A DNA stretch of 64,000 nucleotides, taken from contig NZ_CP072913.1 in NCBI RefSeq assembly GCF_017968885.1, positions 790,001 to 854,000 on the forward strand, read 5' to 3'. This DNA is from Pseudomonas sp. Tri1 (lineage in GTDB: Bacteria; Pseudomonadota; Gammaproteobacteria; Pseudomonadales; Pseudomonadaceae). The position numbers and the translations under genes are program-made. This document shows, piece after piece, positions 36,419 to 46,600 of the stretch. Within the stretch, counting starts at the first letter, position 1, and the number at the start of each line of letters is the position of its first letter. The notes under the pieces were generated by a model that did not search any database, was not told the DNA's origin, and saw only the letters and a program-made list of their open reading frames with translations.

Positions 36419-39208
36419 TTATCTTCTGGTCCGGCGGCCTCGTGGGCTGGGACGTGGTGCCGCGTTTATCTGCTGGACGCGAGCGTTGTAGCCCGCGTAG
36501 TCGACGGGAGTGCGTCCGGTCGGCACTGTGATTTGCGTTGGAAGAATGCCGCTGCAATTGATGCAGGCCGGAAACGGGTCCGGGGCCCTACCCCTGAACA
36601 GGGTGTCGGTGAATATCGCGGTGTCGGAAAGTATCCTTTCCGCCCTGTCCGGGTAGAGCGCTACCACGGAATTCGCTAGCCGGACTTCGGCATGGGTCCC
36701 GGGGCCTCCGGCACGTATCGGCATGATCCCAGCCATATTTGCGATATGGGTTTCGATCCAGTCCCGTGTCGGTTGTTGCAGTTCATGGACTTGATCGCTC
36801 AGCCGGCTCAGGGTCGGTGCGTCCTTCAGAACATCCTCGTCTATGGCCACATTGTGGAACAGGTCATTTTTGGCGGCGGCGTATCGGCTGGATAAATCGG
36901 TCAGGTATTCAGCGGTATTACCGATCCGATAGGTGCCGTAGTTCAAGTAGTATTGCTGGGGTGTGCGGGTCCTGGCCCGGCCGTCATAGCGGCGGTCCAC
37001 GCCTTTGTATCCTTTCATGCTGCCTTGAGGCTTTGGCAGGTTGAAGAAGTCGCTGAGCCCGACTTCTTCCGTCTTGATGTAGCCATAAGAGTGGGCGAGA
37101 AACTCCTGACGCAGGAGTCCGTGGTTGAGAAACTGATCGGACGTTTTATCGTAGTCATCCGGCATCAAGCGATAGGAATACTTACCTTTTGCCGAATCCA
37201 TGATTTCCTTCGAACGGGCCCGGCCCCAGGTTTCGAATTCCCTGAAGTCCTCGTCCCTCATCAGGCCCGAAGGGTCGGTAAATCTCATCGGGTTGTTCCC
37301 CACCATGCAATACAGGTTCAGTCCGTCAACCGCCCCCGCCGGATCGGGACTGATCCAGCGTTGCAACCATGGTGCGTAGTACCGGTGTCCGTAGTAATAC
37401 AGGCCGCTGGCGTCACGCTCCTTGCCGGAATAGCGAAGGGTCCGGTAGTCGGCTTCCACGGCTGAGCGGGACGCAGCCCAAGCGGTTCCGCCGTAGGGGA
37501 GATAGCTTTCCTGGCTGATCAGCCAGCCTTCATCATCGAGTTCCAGCGAGCTGGAACCCAGGTGATCGTCCAGGCTGTAGCGCGTCTGGTTGGCGGCGAT
37601 GCCCGCCGGGCGACCTTCGGTCCAGTGCAAGTACCGCACGCTGCAACGGCCGGCCTGCAGGGTGATGACTTCCAGGCGTTCGTGCTTACGGGTGTGGATT
37701 TCGAGACCCGGCAGGTAACGGACTTCCCGAGTATGGGTCACAGCCGAAGCATAGGTGACCTGGACCTTGCGCACCCGTTGCCCCGTGCTGTCGTAGCCAT
37801 AGCGCTCAAGGTCGTGGCGGCCGTCTGCGCGCTGCACCAGCGTCACGCTGGCGAGTTGATTGCGGGCATTCCACTCCAGCGCCCGGCCCGGATGGAGCAC
37901 CTGCGGGTTACCGTTGGCATCGTAGTGTTCAGCCTTGTTCCAGGACAGCAGGCGATTGCTGGAGGCGGCGATCTCCAGCTTCCGGGTGTAGTTGTTGCGG
38001 TCGCGGACATGGCGCAGTTCGATCAGGTTGCCGCCGGCGTCGTACTGGTAGTGCTCGGTAAACGGGAACAGTTGCCGGGCGTCGAACGGCGTCCTGTTGA
38101 AGGCGGGGAGTTCGGGATTGCTGGTCAGCCCCGCCGTTTCACGGCCCGTCGCGCTGCTCAACTGGTAGAGGCTGTCGTAGGTGAATAGGCAGGTGGCGTC
38201 GACTCGCTGGTTGCTGCCGAACTGCACCGGTTGGGCCCGGTCTTCGATGTGCGTCACGTTACCCACTGCGTCGTAGGTGTAGTGCAGATCCTGCAAGGTG
38301 TTGCCAGACACCGCCGCGCTGAGTGAGAGAAGTCGGCCGCTGGCCGGATCGAACGCGGCGCGACTGATGACGCCATTGCCGGCAACCTGGGATTCGACCT
38401 GGCCAGACGCGTTGTAGACGAGATCCTTCACGATGGTTTTCTCGGTCGTGGCTCCTTGTGTTTTCAGGCCCACGGACTTGAGTTGACCGGCGATATCAAA
38501 GGTGTAGCGCTGTTGATGCCGGGCTGCGTCCGACAGCTGGATGGGTTGCGCCAGTGCGTCGTAGCGCCAACTCGTTGCGTAGCCATTGCCCTTTTCAAGC
38601 AGGGCATCGCGGTCTCTTTCTTCGGCTGGCCAGTCCGGTTGCGTGGCATCGACAAGAAAGTGCCGGGTCTGGCTGAGCGGTTTGGCGCAGAGTGCATAGG
38701 CATGGATGAACAGGCTGCCCGCGCTGTCATCGTGGCGGGTCAATGCACCACAGAGATTGCGCGCCGCGGACTCTGTCGAACTGTCGCCGTAGTACAGGCA
38801 TTCGACTCGGCGCGGACCCTGGTCTGGCAAGTGCTCGTGGATTGCAATCGGCCTTAGCTGGTGATCGTAGGTCGTTCGCCATTGGGTGCCTCGCTGATCC
38901 CAGCTGCGCACGATCTGTCCGGCAGCGCCAGGGAGATTCAGGCGCCACCCGGCGTCGACACTGTTCACCAACAGCGGCTTGCCGGAAAGGCTGTAGACGG
39001 TTGTCAGGTTGGCTTCGGAGGCCGTGCCAAACAGTCGAGGGTCCCACTGTGCAATCTGTCGTCCGGCCGTGTCGTAGTGTTGGCGGGTGATGCGCGCTTG
39101 GGATTGTTCTTCTGTGTTGCGCCGGTAATAAGCGACCTGCCGCACGGGCAGGCCGCGGCTGTCGACAGCTTTGAGCGTCGGTGTCCTGCGGTGAAGGCCT
39201 GGGTTCAT
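36419..39208 (-). CDS. tccC: Tc toxin TcC subunit (Rhs repeat) with predicted deaminase C-terminus
   Basis: TcC forms, with TcB, the hollow cocoon that holds a toxic C-terminal domain for injection through TcA. Residues 1 to about 649 are Rhs/YD-repeat shell, ending in the conserved core RYYAPWLQRWISPDPAGAVDG ... NPMRFTDPSGL, where TcC proteins self-cleave. Residues 650-929 are the variable toxin region. It contains THAEVRLANS (H839, A840, E841) and FPACINCSGIL (C882, C885), the zinc and catalytic signature of the cytidine-deaminase fold. I infer a nucleotide or nucleic-acid deaminase effector. A YwqJ-like or Pput_2613-like family is plausible but not assigned. The start overlaps the tcaC stop by 4 bp. 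No immunity gene is visible downstream. Confidence 0.92.
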   Translation of the reverse strand: MNPGLHRRTPTLKAVDSRGLPVRQVAYYRRNTEEQSQARITRQHYDTAGRQIAQWDPRLFGTASEANLTTVYSLSGKPLLVNSVDAGWRLNLPGAAGQIVRSWDQRGTQWRTTYDHQLRPIAIHEHLPDQGPRRVECLYYGDSSTESAARNLCGALTRHDDSAGSLFIHAYALCAKPLSQTRHFLVDATQPDWPAEERDRDALLEKGNGYATSWRYDALAQPIQLSDAARHQQRYTFDIAGQLKSVGLKTQGATTEKTIVKDLVYNASGQVESQVAGNGVISRAAFDPASGRLLSLSAAVSGNTLQDLHYTYDAVGNVTHIEDRAQPVQFGSNQRVDATCLFTYDSLYQLSSATGRETAGLTSNPELPAFNRTPFDARQLFPFTEHYQYDAGGNLIELRHVRDRNNYTRKLEIAASSNRLLSWNKAEHYDANGNPQVLHPGRALEWNARNQLASVTLVQRADGRHDLERYGYDSTGQRVRKVQVTYASAVTHTREVRYLPGLEIHTRKHERLEVITLQAGRCSVRYLHWTEGRPAGIAANQTRYSLDDHLGSSSLELDDEGWLISQESYLPYGGTAWAASRSAVEADYRTLRYSGKERDASGLYYYGHRYYAPWLQRWISPDPAGAVDGLNLYCMVGNNPMRFTDPSGLMRDEDFREFETWGRARSKEIMDSAKGKYSYRLMPDDYDKTSDQFLNHGLLRQEFLAHSYGYIKTEEVGLSDFFNLPKPQGSMKGYKGVDRRYDGRARTRTPQQYYLNYGTYRIGNTAEYLTDLSSRYAAAKNDLFHNVAIDEDVLKDAPTLSRLSDQVHELQQPTRDWIETHIANMAGIMPIRAGGPGTHAEVRLANSVVALYPDRAERILSDTAIFTDTLFRGRAPDPFPACINCSGILPTQITVPTGRTPVDYAGYNARVQQINAAPRPSPRGRRTRR

Positions 39209-42200
39209 GCCTCACCTCCGGTAGCCGAGACTCGTTCGGCCATGACCTCTTCCAGGGTGTCGTTCTCGTCCTCGTCCAGGGTGTACCAGGCATGGCGGGT
39301 ATGCCGCCGCATATAGGAGAGGCCGGCCTGCTTGGCCAGGCGCGTGCGGGTGGGGCGGCCCAACGCGTCGTAGAACTGCTGGTCGCAATGACCGAACTGC
39401 CGCAAGGACGCATCGTTGATGTAGCGATGCTGATCGGCGAAGTAAGGGCGGTAGAGGCGGATCGGCAAACCCTTGTTGTTGTATTCCACTCGTTCGCTGA
39501 CACGCCAGCGTGTTGCCGTTGTTTGTTCCATGGGTTTTTCGTCCTTGAGCGCCAGTGCTCCCTGGGATGTGACGATATAGGCCATGCCCGGCTCGACCCG
39601 TTGCTTGCTTTGCAGGGTTCGACCGAAGCCGTCGAAGCAGGAGATGGCGAGGCGGATTTGTTGCTGGTCGTCATCGGGGTAACGGTCGGCCTCCAGTACG
39701 GTGATGTGCACCGGCTCACGCGTTGCGGCATCTATTTCGTTCTTCAGTTTCAGGTCGTCGGCGCAGAGTGTTTGACGATCCGCCAGGCGCGTTCGGGCCG
39801 ACGCGCAGATATGTCCGCTGGGCAGCAGGTCTCGGTTGAGCACGCATCGCGCCAGCCAGTCGCTGTCCGCCAGTGCGGCGTTCGACACGCAACCCATCCA
39901 GCTGAAGGGCGCGTAATAGAGTGCTGTTGCGGCACCCTGCAAGGCGTCCTGGCACTGTTCGATCGCTTCTGTCGGACTGTTGAAGCGCGGCCGCTTGAAC
40001 TGCGCGATGGGTTTGAAACCTACGGGTATGTTGTTCTCGTTACCGTAGAGCGTCGTGGCCAATACTTGGCCGAAGGCATCAACCAGGCTTTCCTGGATGT
40101 TGCCGTTGGGATCGGTAAGGCGCCGTGGCAGCAGCGAGCGGTAATCGTAGATTGCCTGGGTGATACAGCCATCGGGCAGTTTGAACGCGGTGATAAAGCA
40201 GTGGTAGTTGTCGTAGCTGAACGTGGTTACGCCATGGCTTTCACTCGCCTGTTGGGTCTGGATTTTGTAGAAGCCTTCCAGTGGCGAGTAGGTCGCGAAG
40301 CCGTTTTTGACTGACCAGATTTTGTCGAGCAGTGGCGCCGTCGGCGCAAAGGCCTCCATGCGGTGATAGCCGATTCGTTCCAGCAACTTTCCTTTCGGGC
40401 GGGAGGTTTGCGGCAACAGATGGAACGCTTTCAAGGCGGTTTCGTCCAGCTCGGCGGTTTCCATGTGGGCGCCCAGGGCTTCGAAGTGGGCGACGCCGTC
40501 CGGCAAGGTTTCTGCGGTGGAGGCGTCCTTGTAGCGTTGCACCGACAGGCCAGTCAGAACGCTTTGGGTTATCCAGGCCGTTTCCCCGGTGAGTTCGATG
40601 AACCTTTCATAGGTCATGTCCCGTGTGCTCAGCCCGCCGGTCTCGGGTGTCTTGGGCTTCTTCAGCGCATGGGTCCGCTGGCGGTACGGCAGGCCCAGTC
40701 GCCAGCCCTGGGGCGCTGGCAGATGGATGTACTCGGCGCAGGTTTCGGTCAGGTAATGGAACTGTTGCGCCGGATCATGCGCATCGCGCCACCAGCGTTG
40801 CTGATCGGCGTCACTGAACGGTGGCGCATCGTCGAGGGTTTTTCGTCGGGCGTAATGCACGTTTACGCTGTGAGTCAGCGAGCCATAGGCGTCGTATTGC
40901 AGATTGAAGGTGTGCTGGCATTGCGGATCGTCGGTCAGGCCTTCGTACTGATAGTGGATGGACTCCAGCAGCAGCGGCAACATCCGGGCATGGCGCCGGT
41001 TGCCCTCAGGAGCTTGGAGCAAGCGTATGCGATAGCGATTTTCCTGGACCGAATACAATGTTTTGCTGCCCTGGCGTGCATCGACTCCGAATACCTCGCT
41101 TCGCAGTAGATAGCCACTGAGGGCGCGAGACATTTCCAGGATGGTCGCCGTGGTGGGCGAGGCAATGAGGGTGTCGCTTCCGATCTCAGGCTGGTATTGG
41201 CTCAGCAAGGTCTTGCCCGGCACCACGGCGAGCGGATCCGCGTGGCTGTAACCGATACGGGGCAGATCCACTGCCTGGCCGGTGTGAAACCAGTTCTTGG
41301 TCAGGCACGGCGTCGTGAAGCCGGGCGATTCGGCATCACCGGGGTTGGTCTGCTCGTCGGTTTGCAGCAGCAGGCCAAAACCGCGAAATTCCCGTTCGAT
41401 GCCGTCGTAATAACCTTGGCGATAGGTAAAGGACTGGAGCAGCCGATTGCCCGTTATCCCGTCCAACTGGGTTTGATTCGATACCACGTGCACGACCAGT
41501 GGCAGATGACAGGCACGGGGCCTATCGGCGGCCACTCTTTCGGTTTTTTCATCCAGCCATTCCTGCGCCGAACTGCGGTAGCGGATGCTGTTGGCGGCAC
41601 CCATATTGTTGTCAGTGCCGGTGAGTAAGTACGGTTTCGCGCTGACGAAATCGTAGCGCCAATGTTGGTTCCCTCTGTGGGGCAGACTCAGAACCAGGCT
41701 TGCACAACCGAGGCCTTGCAGGTCAACGAGGTTTACCTGGCACAGAGGGTCGTAGCGCAGGCCTTGGGGCCAGGGCAGCGCAACGGGAGGATTGAAGCCG
41801 TTGCCAGCGCGGTTCATGAAGATCAGCGCCTGGTCCGCTTGCAGATAGATCAGATCGGTGGCACCGGAGCCATCCAGGTCCGCCAAACGAATATGCGAGG
41901 CGTCGAAGGTTTCGTATGCCAGGCCAGGCGAGCCCAGCACGATGCCGTTGCCAAAACGTCCATGGCCCAGGTTTGGCCAGCACTTCACTTCGTTGTGACG
42001 AATGCGCACCAGATGCTGCTGGCCACTGCCTAGCATGTCGCTGAAAGCCACTAACTCGGAGGGCGATGCGTTGATGAGCGCAAGGGCATCGTGCTCCTCG
42101 GCGCGGAACACTTCGCGGACTGGCGCAAAACCACTCGCCTGTTGATTGGCGTACACGCGAACGCTGCGTGGGCCGATCAACGCCAGGTCGCTGAGGCCTG

Positions 42201-43680
42201 CGCCCAGCAGGTCGGCCAACTGCCCTTGTGGATTGAAAAACTCCGCGGGGAACGCGTTGAACGTGGCGAACTGTGACCAGTTCCGCTCGGGACCGAGGGA
42301 GAAAAAACCGCTCCACCCCGGCTGGGCGATGCACCAGTCCAATCGGCCGTCGCCCGTGAGGTCGATCAGTGTTTGATGCAACGGTTTTGCAGCATCGGCA
42401 ACGGGAATTCGGGGCAGCGCCTGCCGTTGGCCGTAAATCACTTCATTGCTGTTGGCCTTGGCCCGCATGGGTTCGCGGTAATACCAGCCGTCGTCGCCTC
42501 GATAGAGCAATCCGGGCAAGCCTTCGCCGTACAAGTCCACCCATTGATGAGCAGGGCCTTCGTTGAGCGTCTGCATCGGTTGCCAGGAGGAGGCACTGGA
42601 AAGCGTGAATTCGCTATAGCTGAACTCGACAGGAGGGCGGTTATCAATCGTCGACGAGTCGCCGAATGCCTGGTCATGGGCGGCGCTCAGTTGGTGATAA
42701 CCCAGGGCCGTCTGCCGGTAATCGAGCAGCAAGCGTCGCACCAAGACAGGGGCAGGGCCCCATTCACCCGGAAAACGATGGAACATCAGGACCTGGCGGC
42801 ACAACCGTTCGGTGCGTAATTCAAAACCGTAGGCGAAGCTGGAAAACGCATCGTCGCGGGCCAGCCATTGGTGGCCTTGATAATGCGGCTTTTGTTGGTA
42901 TTCGGTGCTCCGTTCGCCGTAGTCGAACACCAATTCGAAGTGCCATTGCACAGCCTTCAGCCGGTCCGCTCCCCACAGGTAGAGGTCCGCATCGGCCTTG
43001 AAATTGCCATAGCACACCCGGCTCAGATAGCGCTGGGCCGTTACGTCTGCCTTGTATTGGTAAAGGATATGCTCGCCGTGGGCGTTCAGGCTTTCTTCCA
43101 GCAACCATTCGCCCACACGCCTGGCATCCAGGGGGGCTGCTCGACGCGCCGAAGGGCTTTTTCCGAATACATGGAGGCTGCCATCAGCATCGTGTACGAG
43201 CCAGAATCCCGGCTTTTCCTTGTCCGACGACCAATACTCGATCCGCTCGAAGCGGCTTTCGATTCTCGGAAAGTAGCGGATCACCGTGTAGGTCTCGTTC
43301 AGCGCCAGGCGGTTGTAGCGCCCGATGCGCGTCGAGCGGATGGCGCCTTGCGGATCTCGCTCGGGCAGCCACACCACTGTGCCGGGGCCGATGATCTCGT
43401 CTTCCTCGGTATAGGCCGGTACACCCTGGCTGGTACGTCGCGCCACGCACGGCAGCGACAGCCCCCAGCCGATACCGAACATGCCGTTGCCGACCGAGCT
43501 GGCATACCCCAGGGACAAGGATGGGGCGAAGCCGCGCCCCGGGGAAATCGGCAGGGCGATTTCATAAGACGCCGTGCCGTGGACGCCGATGGCGCTCCAT
43601 CCTTTGCCTATGCTCTGGATGGCGCCGCCGCCCTTGGGCAATGACGGCGCGTTGACAGGCACTGTGCTGTGCTCACTCAT
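39205..43680 (-). CDS. tcaC: Tc toxin TcB subunit (TcaC/TcdB-like)
   Basis: TcB is the shell and gate protein that docks the toxin-containing cocoon on the TcA pore. The 1491-residue length matches TcaC (about 1485). The N-terminal SpvB domain starts LPKGGGAIQSIGKGW and GRGFAPSLSLGYASSVGNGMFGIGW. A middle FG-GAP propeller (about 540-700) includes RLADLDGSGATDLIYLQADQ and NLVDLQGLGCASLVLSLP. YD repeats follow to the C-terminus. Start 43680 has GGAGG upstream; a longer reading to 43788 overlaps tcaB and is not used. It overlaps both neighbours by 4 bp. Confidence 0.94.
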   Translation of the reverse strand: MSEHSTVPVNAPSLPKGGGAIQSIGKGWSAIGVHGTASYEIALPISPGRGFAPSLSLGYASSVGNGMFGIGWGLSLPCVARRTSQGVPAYTEEDEIIGPGTVVWLPERDPQGAIRSTRIGRYNRLALNETYTVIRYFPRIESRFERIEYWSSDKEKPGFWLVHDADGSLHVFGKSPSARRAAPLDARRVGEWLLEESLNAHGEHILYQYKADVTAQRYLSRVCYGNFKADADLYLWGADRLKAVQWHFELVFDYGERSTEYQQKPHYQGHQWLARDDAFSSFAYGFELRTERLCRQVLMFHRFPGEWGPAPVLVRRLLLDYRQTALGYHQLSAAHDQAFGDSSTIDNRPPVEFSYSEFTLSSASSWQPMQTLNEGPAHQWVDLYGEGLPGLLYRGDDGWYYREPMRAKANSNEVIYGQRQALPRIPVADAAKPLHQTLIDLTGDGRLDWCIAQPGWSGFFSLGPERNWSQFATFNAFPAEFFNPQGQLADLLGAGLSDLALIGPRSVRVYANQQASGFAPVREVFRAEEHDALALINASPSELVAFSDMLGSGQQHLVRIRHNEVKCWPNLGHGRFGNGIVLGSPGLAYETFDASHIRLADLDGSGATDLIYLQADQALIFMNRAGNGFNPPVALPWPQGLRYDPLCQVNLVDLQGLGCASLVLSLPHRGNQHWRYDFVSAKPYLLTGTDNNMGAANSIRYRSSAQEWLDEKTERVAADRPRACHLPLVVHVVSNQTQLDGITGNRLLQSFTYRQGYYDGIEREFRGFGLLLQTDEQTNPGDAESPGFTTPCLTKNWFHTGQAVDLPRIGYSHADPLAVVPGKTLLSQYQPEIGSDTLIASPTTATILEMSRALSGYLLRSEVFGVDARQGSKTLYSVQENRYRIRLLQAPEGNRRHARMLPLLLESIHYQYEGLTDDPQCQHTFNLQYDAYGSLTHSVNVHYARRKTLDDAPPFSDADQQRWWRDAHDPAQQFHYLTETCAEYIHLPAPQGWRLGLPYRQRTHALKKPKTPETGGLSTRDMTYERFIELTGETAWITQSVLTGLSVQRYKDASTAETLPDGVAHFEALGAHMETAELDETALKAFHLLPQTSRPKGKLLERIGYHRMEAFAPTAPLLDKIWSVKNGFATYSPLEGFYKIQTQQASESHGVTTFSYDNYHCFITAFKLPDGCITQAIYDYRSLLPRRLTDPNGNIQESLVDAFGQVLATTLYGNENNIPVGFKPIAQFKRPRFNSPTEAIEQCQDALQGAATALYYAPFSWMGCVSNAALADSDWLARCVLNRDLLPSGHICASARTRLADRQTLCADDLKLKNEIDAATREPVHITVLEADRYPDDDQQQIRLAISCFDGFGRTLQSKQRVEPGMAYIVTSQGALALKDEKPMEQTTATRWRVSERVEYNNKGLPIRLYRPYFADQHRYINDASLRQFGHCDQQFYDALGRPTRTRLAKQAGLSYMRRHTRHAWYTLDEDENDTLEEVMAERVSATGGEA

Positions 43681-46600
43681 CGCGAACCTCCGCCAGCCCG
43701 GGCCGTGTAGTTCACCTGCACGATGATGTCGGTCAGTGACTCCAGCATGTCCCTTTGGGCTTCGGGGTTGGGGAACGTCAGGCACCACGTGGAGACCGCA
43801 CCGGTGTACTCGAAGGGCAGGTAGCGTTCATCGTTGAAATTGAGGGTGAAGAGGCCGTTATCGTCGACCCCCGTGGAAAGAGCGATCTGCTGGTGGGCGT
43901 AGCGGCTTTCCACGGACCGGCCACCGGGAGACATGAACACCTTGCTGGCGGTCTGGGTCAGCGTGGCTCGAATGTTTTCATAAGGGCCGACGAGGGCTGG
44001 CAAGGAGACGCTGATGGTTTTGATGCGCCGCAGGTAATGCTGCTGGTCTTTGTAATCGTCCTCGAATAACTCGTGCGTCAGCTCGAATTCGCACTGGCCT
44101 TGCAGCAGGTCGGCGTGGATCTGCGCCCATTCCTTGTTGAGGATGCTCGTTGCGGTTTTGCTCTTGAGTTGACGCAGCGATACCGTTTTACGAATTTCCA
44201 GATCCCGCTCGTTGCGGCGCAAGTATTCGGCCTGCATGTTCAACAGGCTCAGCTTCAGTTGCTCGCCCATTGCGAGGCCTCGATAGGTCGCATTCCAGGC
44301 ACCGGGCTGGATGAAGCGTCTGTTCAAATCCGCCAGTTCATACTGCCAACAGGCTTCAGCCGCCAGGCAAAGACCCACTGTTGCGTCGTAGGCCTGACGG
44401 TAGAGCGCGGCAAACTGGCTGTTCAGCCATTGGTACAGTTGCGCTTTGGTGAAGCGCCTGCGGAAAAAATCGTAGTTGGTCTTGGCTTGGCCCAGGCTTG
44501 ATTCCGCCAGGTGAAGTTGCAGGCGCGTGGCCGTTTCCTGCTCGGTAACATGCGCCAGTTGTGCGTCGAGCTGGAGCAGTTCGAGCTGTGCCTGGTCACG
44601 GGCCTGGGCCCATTCCTGCCGACGACGATGGAACTGTGCCGTCCGCTCGAGATGGGCCGCTGTCGTGCGGTTGCTGATGGCGGTGCCTTGGGCGATCGCT
44701 GCGGCAGCGTGCAGCGCACCTTCCCAACGGGAGCCGCCATTGCTGAAGCCAAAAATGTTAGGGGTCATCATCAGGCTGCCTGCTACGGCCTGGGAGTCGG
44801 ACGCATTCTGTTCGGCTGCGCCACTTCTCAAGTACAACCGACAGGCCTGCCGCTCGGCTTCACTGACGCCTTTGTCCAGCAGATGCTGGTAGTGATGGGC
44901 TCGTCCCTCGACGATAGAGCGGCTGGCCAGCAGCGCCTGGCGGTTGTGGCGGTCGATCTTCAGTGCCTGGCGTTGCAGGTCGACGGCGATTTTCGCCAGG
45001 TCCCAGGCTTGCTGTTGTTGCAGCTCCTGCAATTGAGCCTGCTCTTTGCGCTCGATCAGCGATAGCAGCGTGGCGCCGAACTGGCTGAGGCTTTCAACGG
45101 CACTCTGTGCCTGGCTGTGCATGACCATGAAGCGATAGTTCGGGAGGTGTGGGAGCGATAAGCCCGGTGCGGCGCTGTCGGCGATGTTCAGGGCGTTGGC
45201 GCCGGGCAAGGCGCGAGGATCCAGCGGCGGAGCGAACAGCGGCAAATGCAGCGGCTTGCCGACGATGTCGAGGTTATGCCGCAGGTTGTACAGGCGACTT
45301 TCGGTGATGTCCCAGCGCTTGAGCAGCTCCGGGTTGAATGGCACGCGCAGATGCGGGGTATCGATCGTGGGCAAGGACGATTGTGAATGGTTTTCACGAA
45401 GGCGCAATGAGGGGCTGGCGTTGGACCGGGTCAGGGATCGTTCGAAATCGCGCAGGTTTTCATGGGGGCTTTCGCTCAACGCTTGCAGGCTGATGCGCGT
45501 CCATTGATCGAGCGTCTGAACGACCGCCCGCGGTCCCAATAGCTCCAGCGCCCGCACGTACCATAGCTTGGCCTCACTGAGGCTATCGGGTGTCAGCGCA
45601 CGATATGCGCTGTCGCCTCGGTTGATCAGGATGTCGAGGTACAGGAAGTACAGCGCTTTGCGAAAGTGCACCGGATGGCTGAGGGCAATCTGGTGTGGAT
45701 CGTGGGGCGCCTGGTCGTGATAGGCCGTCATATTGCCGTCGACCAGAGGCACGCTCTTCCAACAACCCTCATTTGCGCGACTGGGGTCGAAGACATGACG
45801 GAGCCAGCGTTCGGCTTCCTCGTATCGTTGTTCGGTGTTTAGCCGATGGGCGATCAGCCACGGTACGTAGAGGAACAGCTCCGTGAAGTAACGTCCGTAT
45901 GGGCCGTGGAAGTCGATCTTGTTGGCGTCGCCTGGCAAGACGGGTTCCGATAGGTGTTGGGTCTGTTGATCGAATAGTGCATCCAGGCTGTTTTCGGTAC
46001 GACGGATCAGTTCTGCGGCGAATACGGTGTTTAACCTGATGGGCTGGCGCGCTTTGTTCTTGGTATCGTTTTCGCTGATAGCGGATTTGTCGAAATCGAG
46101 AAACTGGATGGTTCCCAGGCTGGACTTCTCGACGGTAATGTCGGGAGGAGCGGTCTTAGATGTTAGCTTCTGACCGAGGAAGATCCCCGTTAAAGGGAGC
46201 TCGCCTTCCGCGTGGAGAGGAACCTTTATTTGAATGCGGTGGTGGCTTAAGTGTGGAAGGTATTTTTCTGCCGGCTTTTCTTTGGTTGTGTCTGTGTCTC
46301 CGGGTTCAAAGCCGAGATTTTTATCGACGTAAGTCGTTTTCTTGAAAATGAAGTTGTTAGATGAGTTTGCTTGGGACGCTCTGACGCATAAAGCGAGAAA
46401 AAGCAAATCATGTGAGTCTTGGTGGTAATGCACAGCAACAGTGCCGACCAATGTCTTGATCGTATCCAGGTCCTTGCTGCGAAGCGCGTCGTCCTCACAG
46501 TAACCCTGCAGGCAAACGCGCGGGGTGCTCCAGCTTCCATCCGGTTTTTTGAAACAAAGGCTCAAGCGCAATAGCGGATGGCTGCCCGCCGATTGTGACG

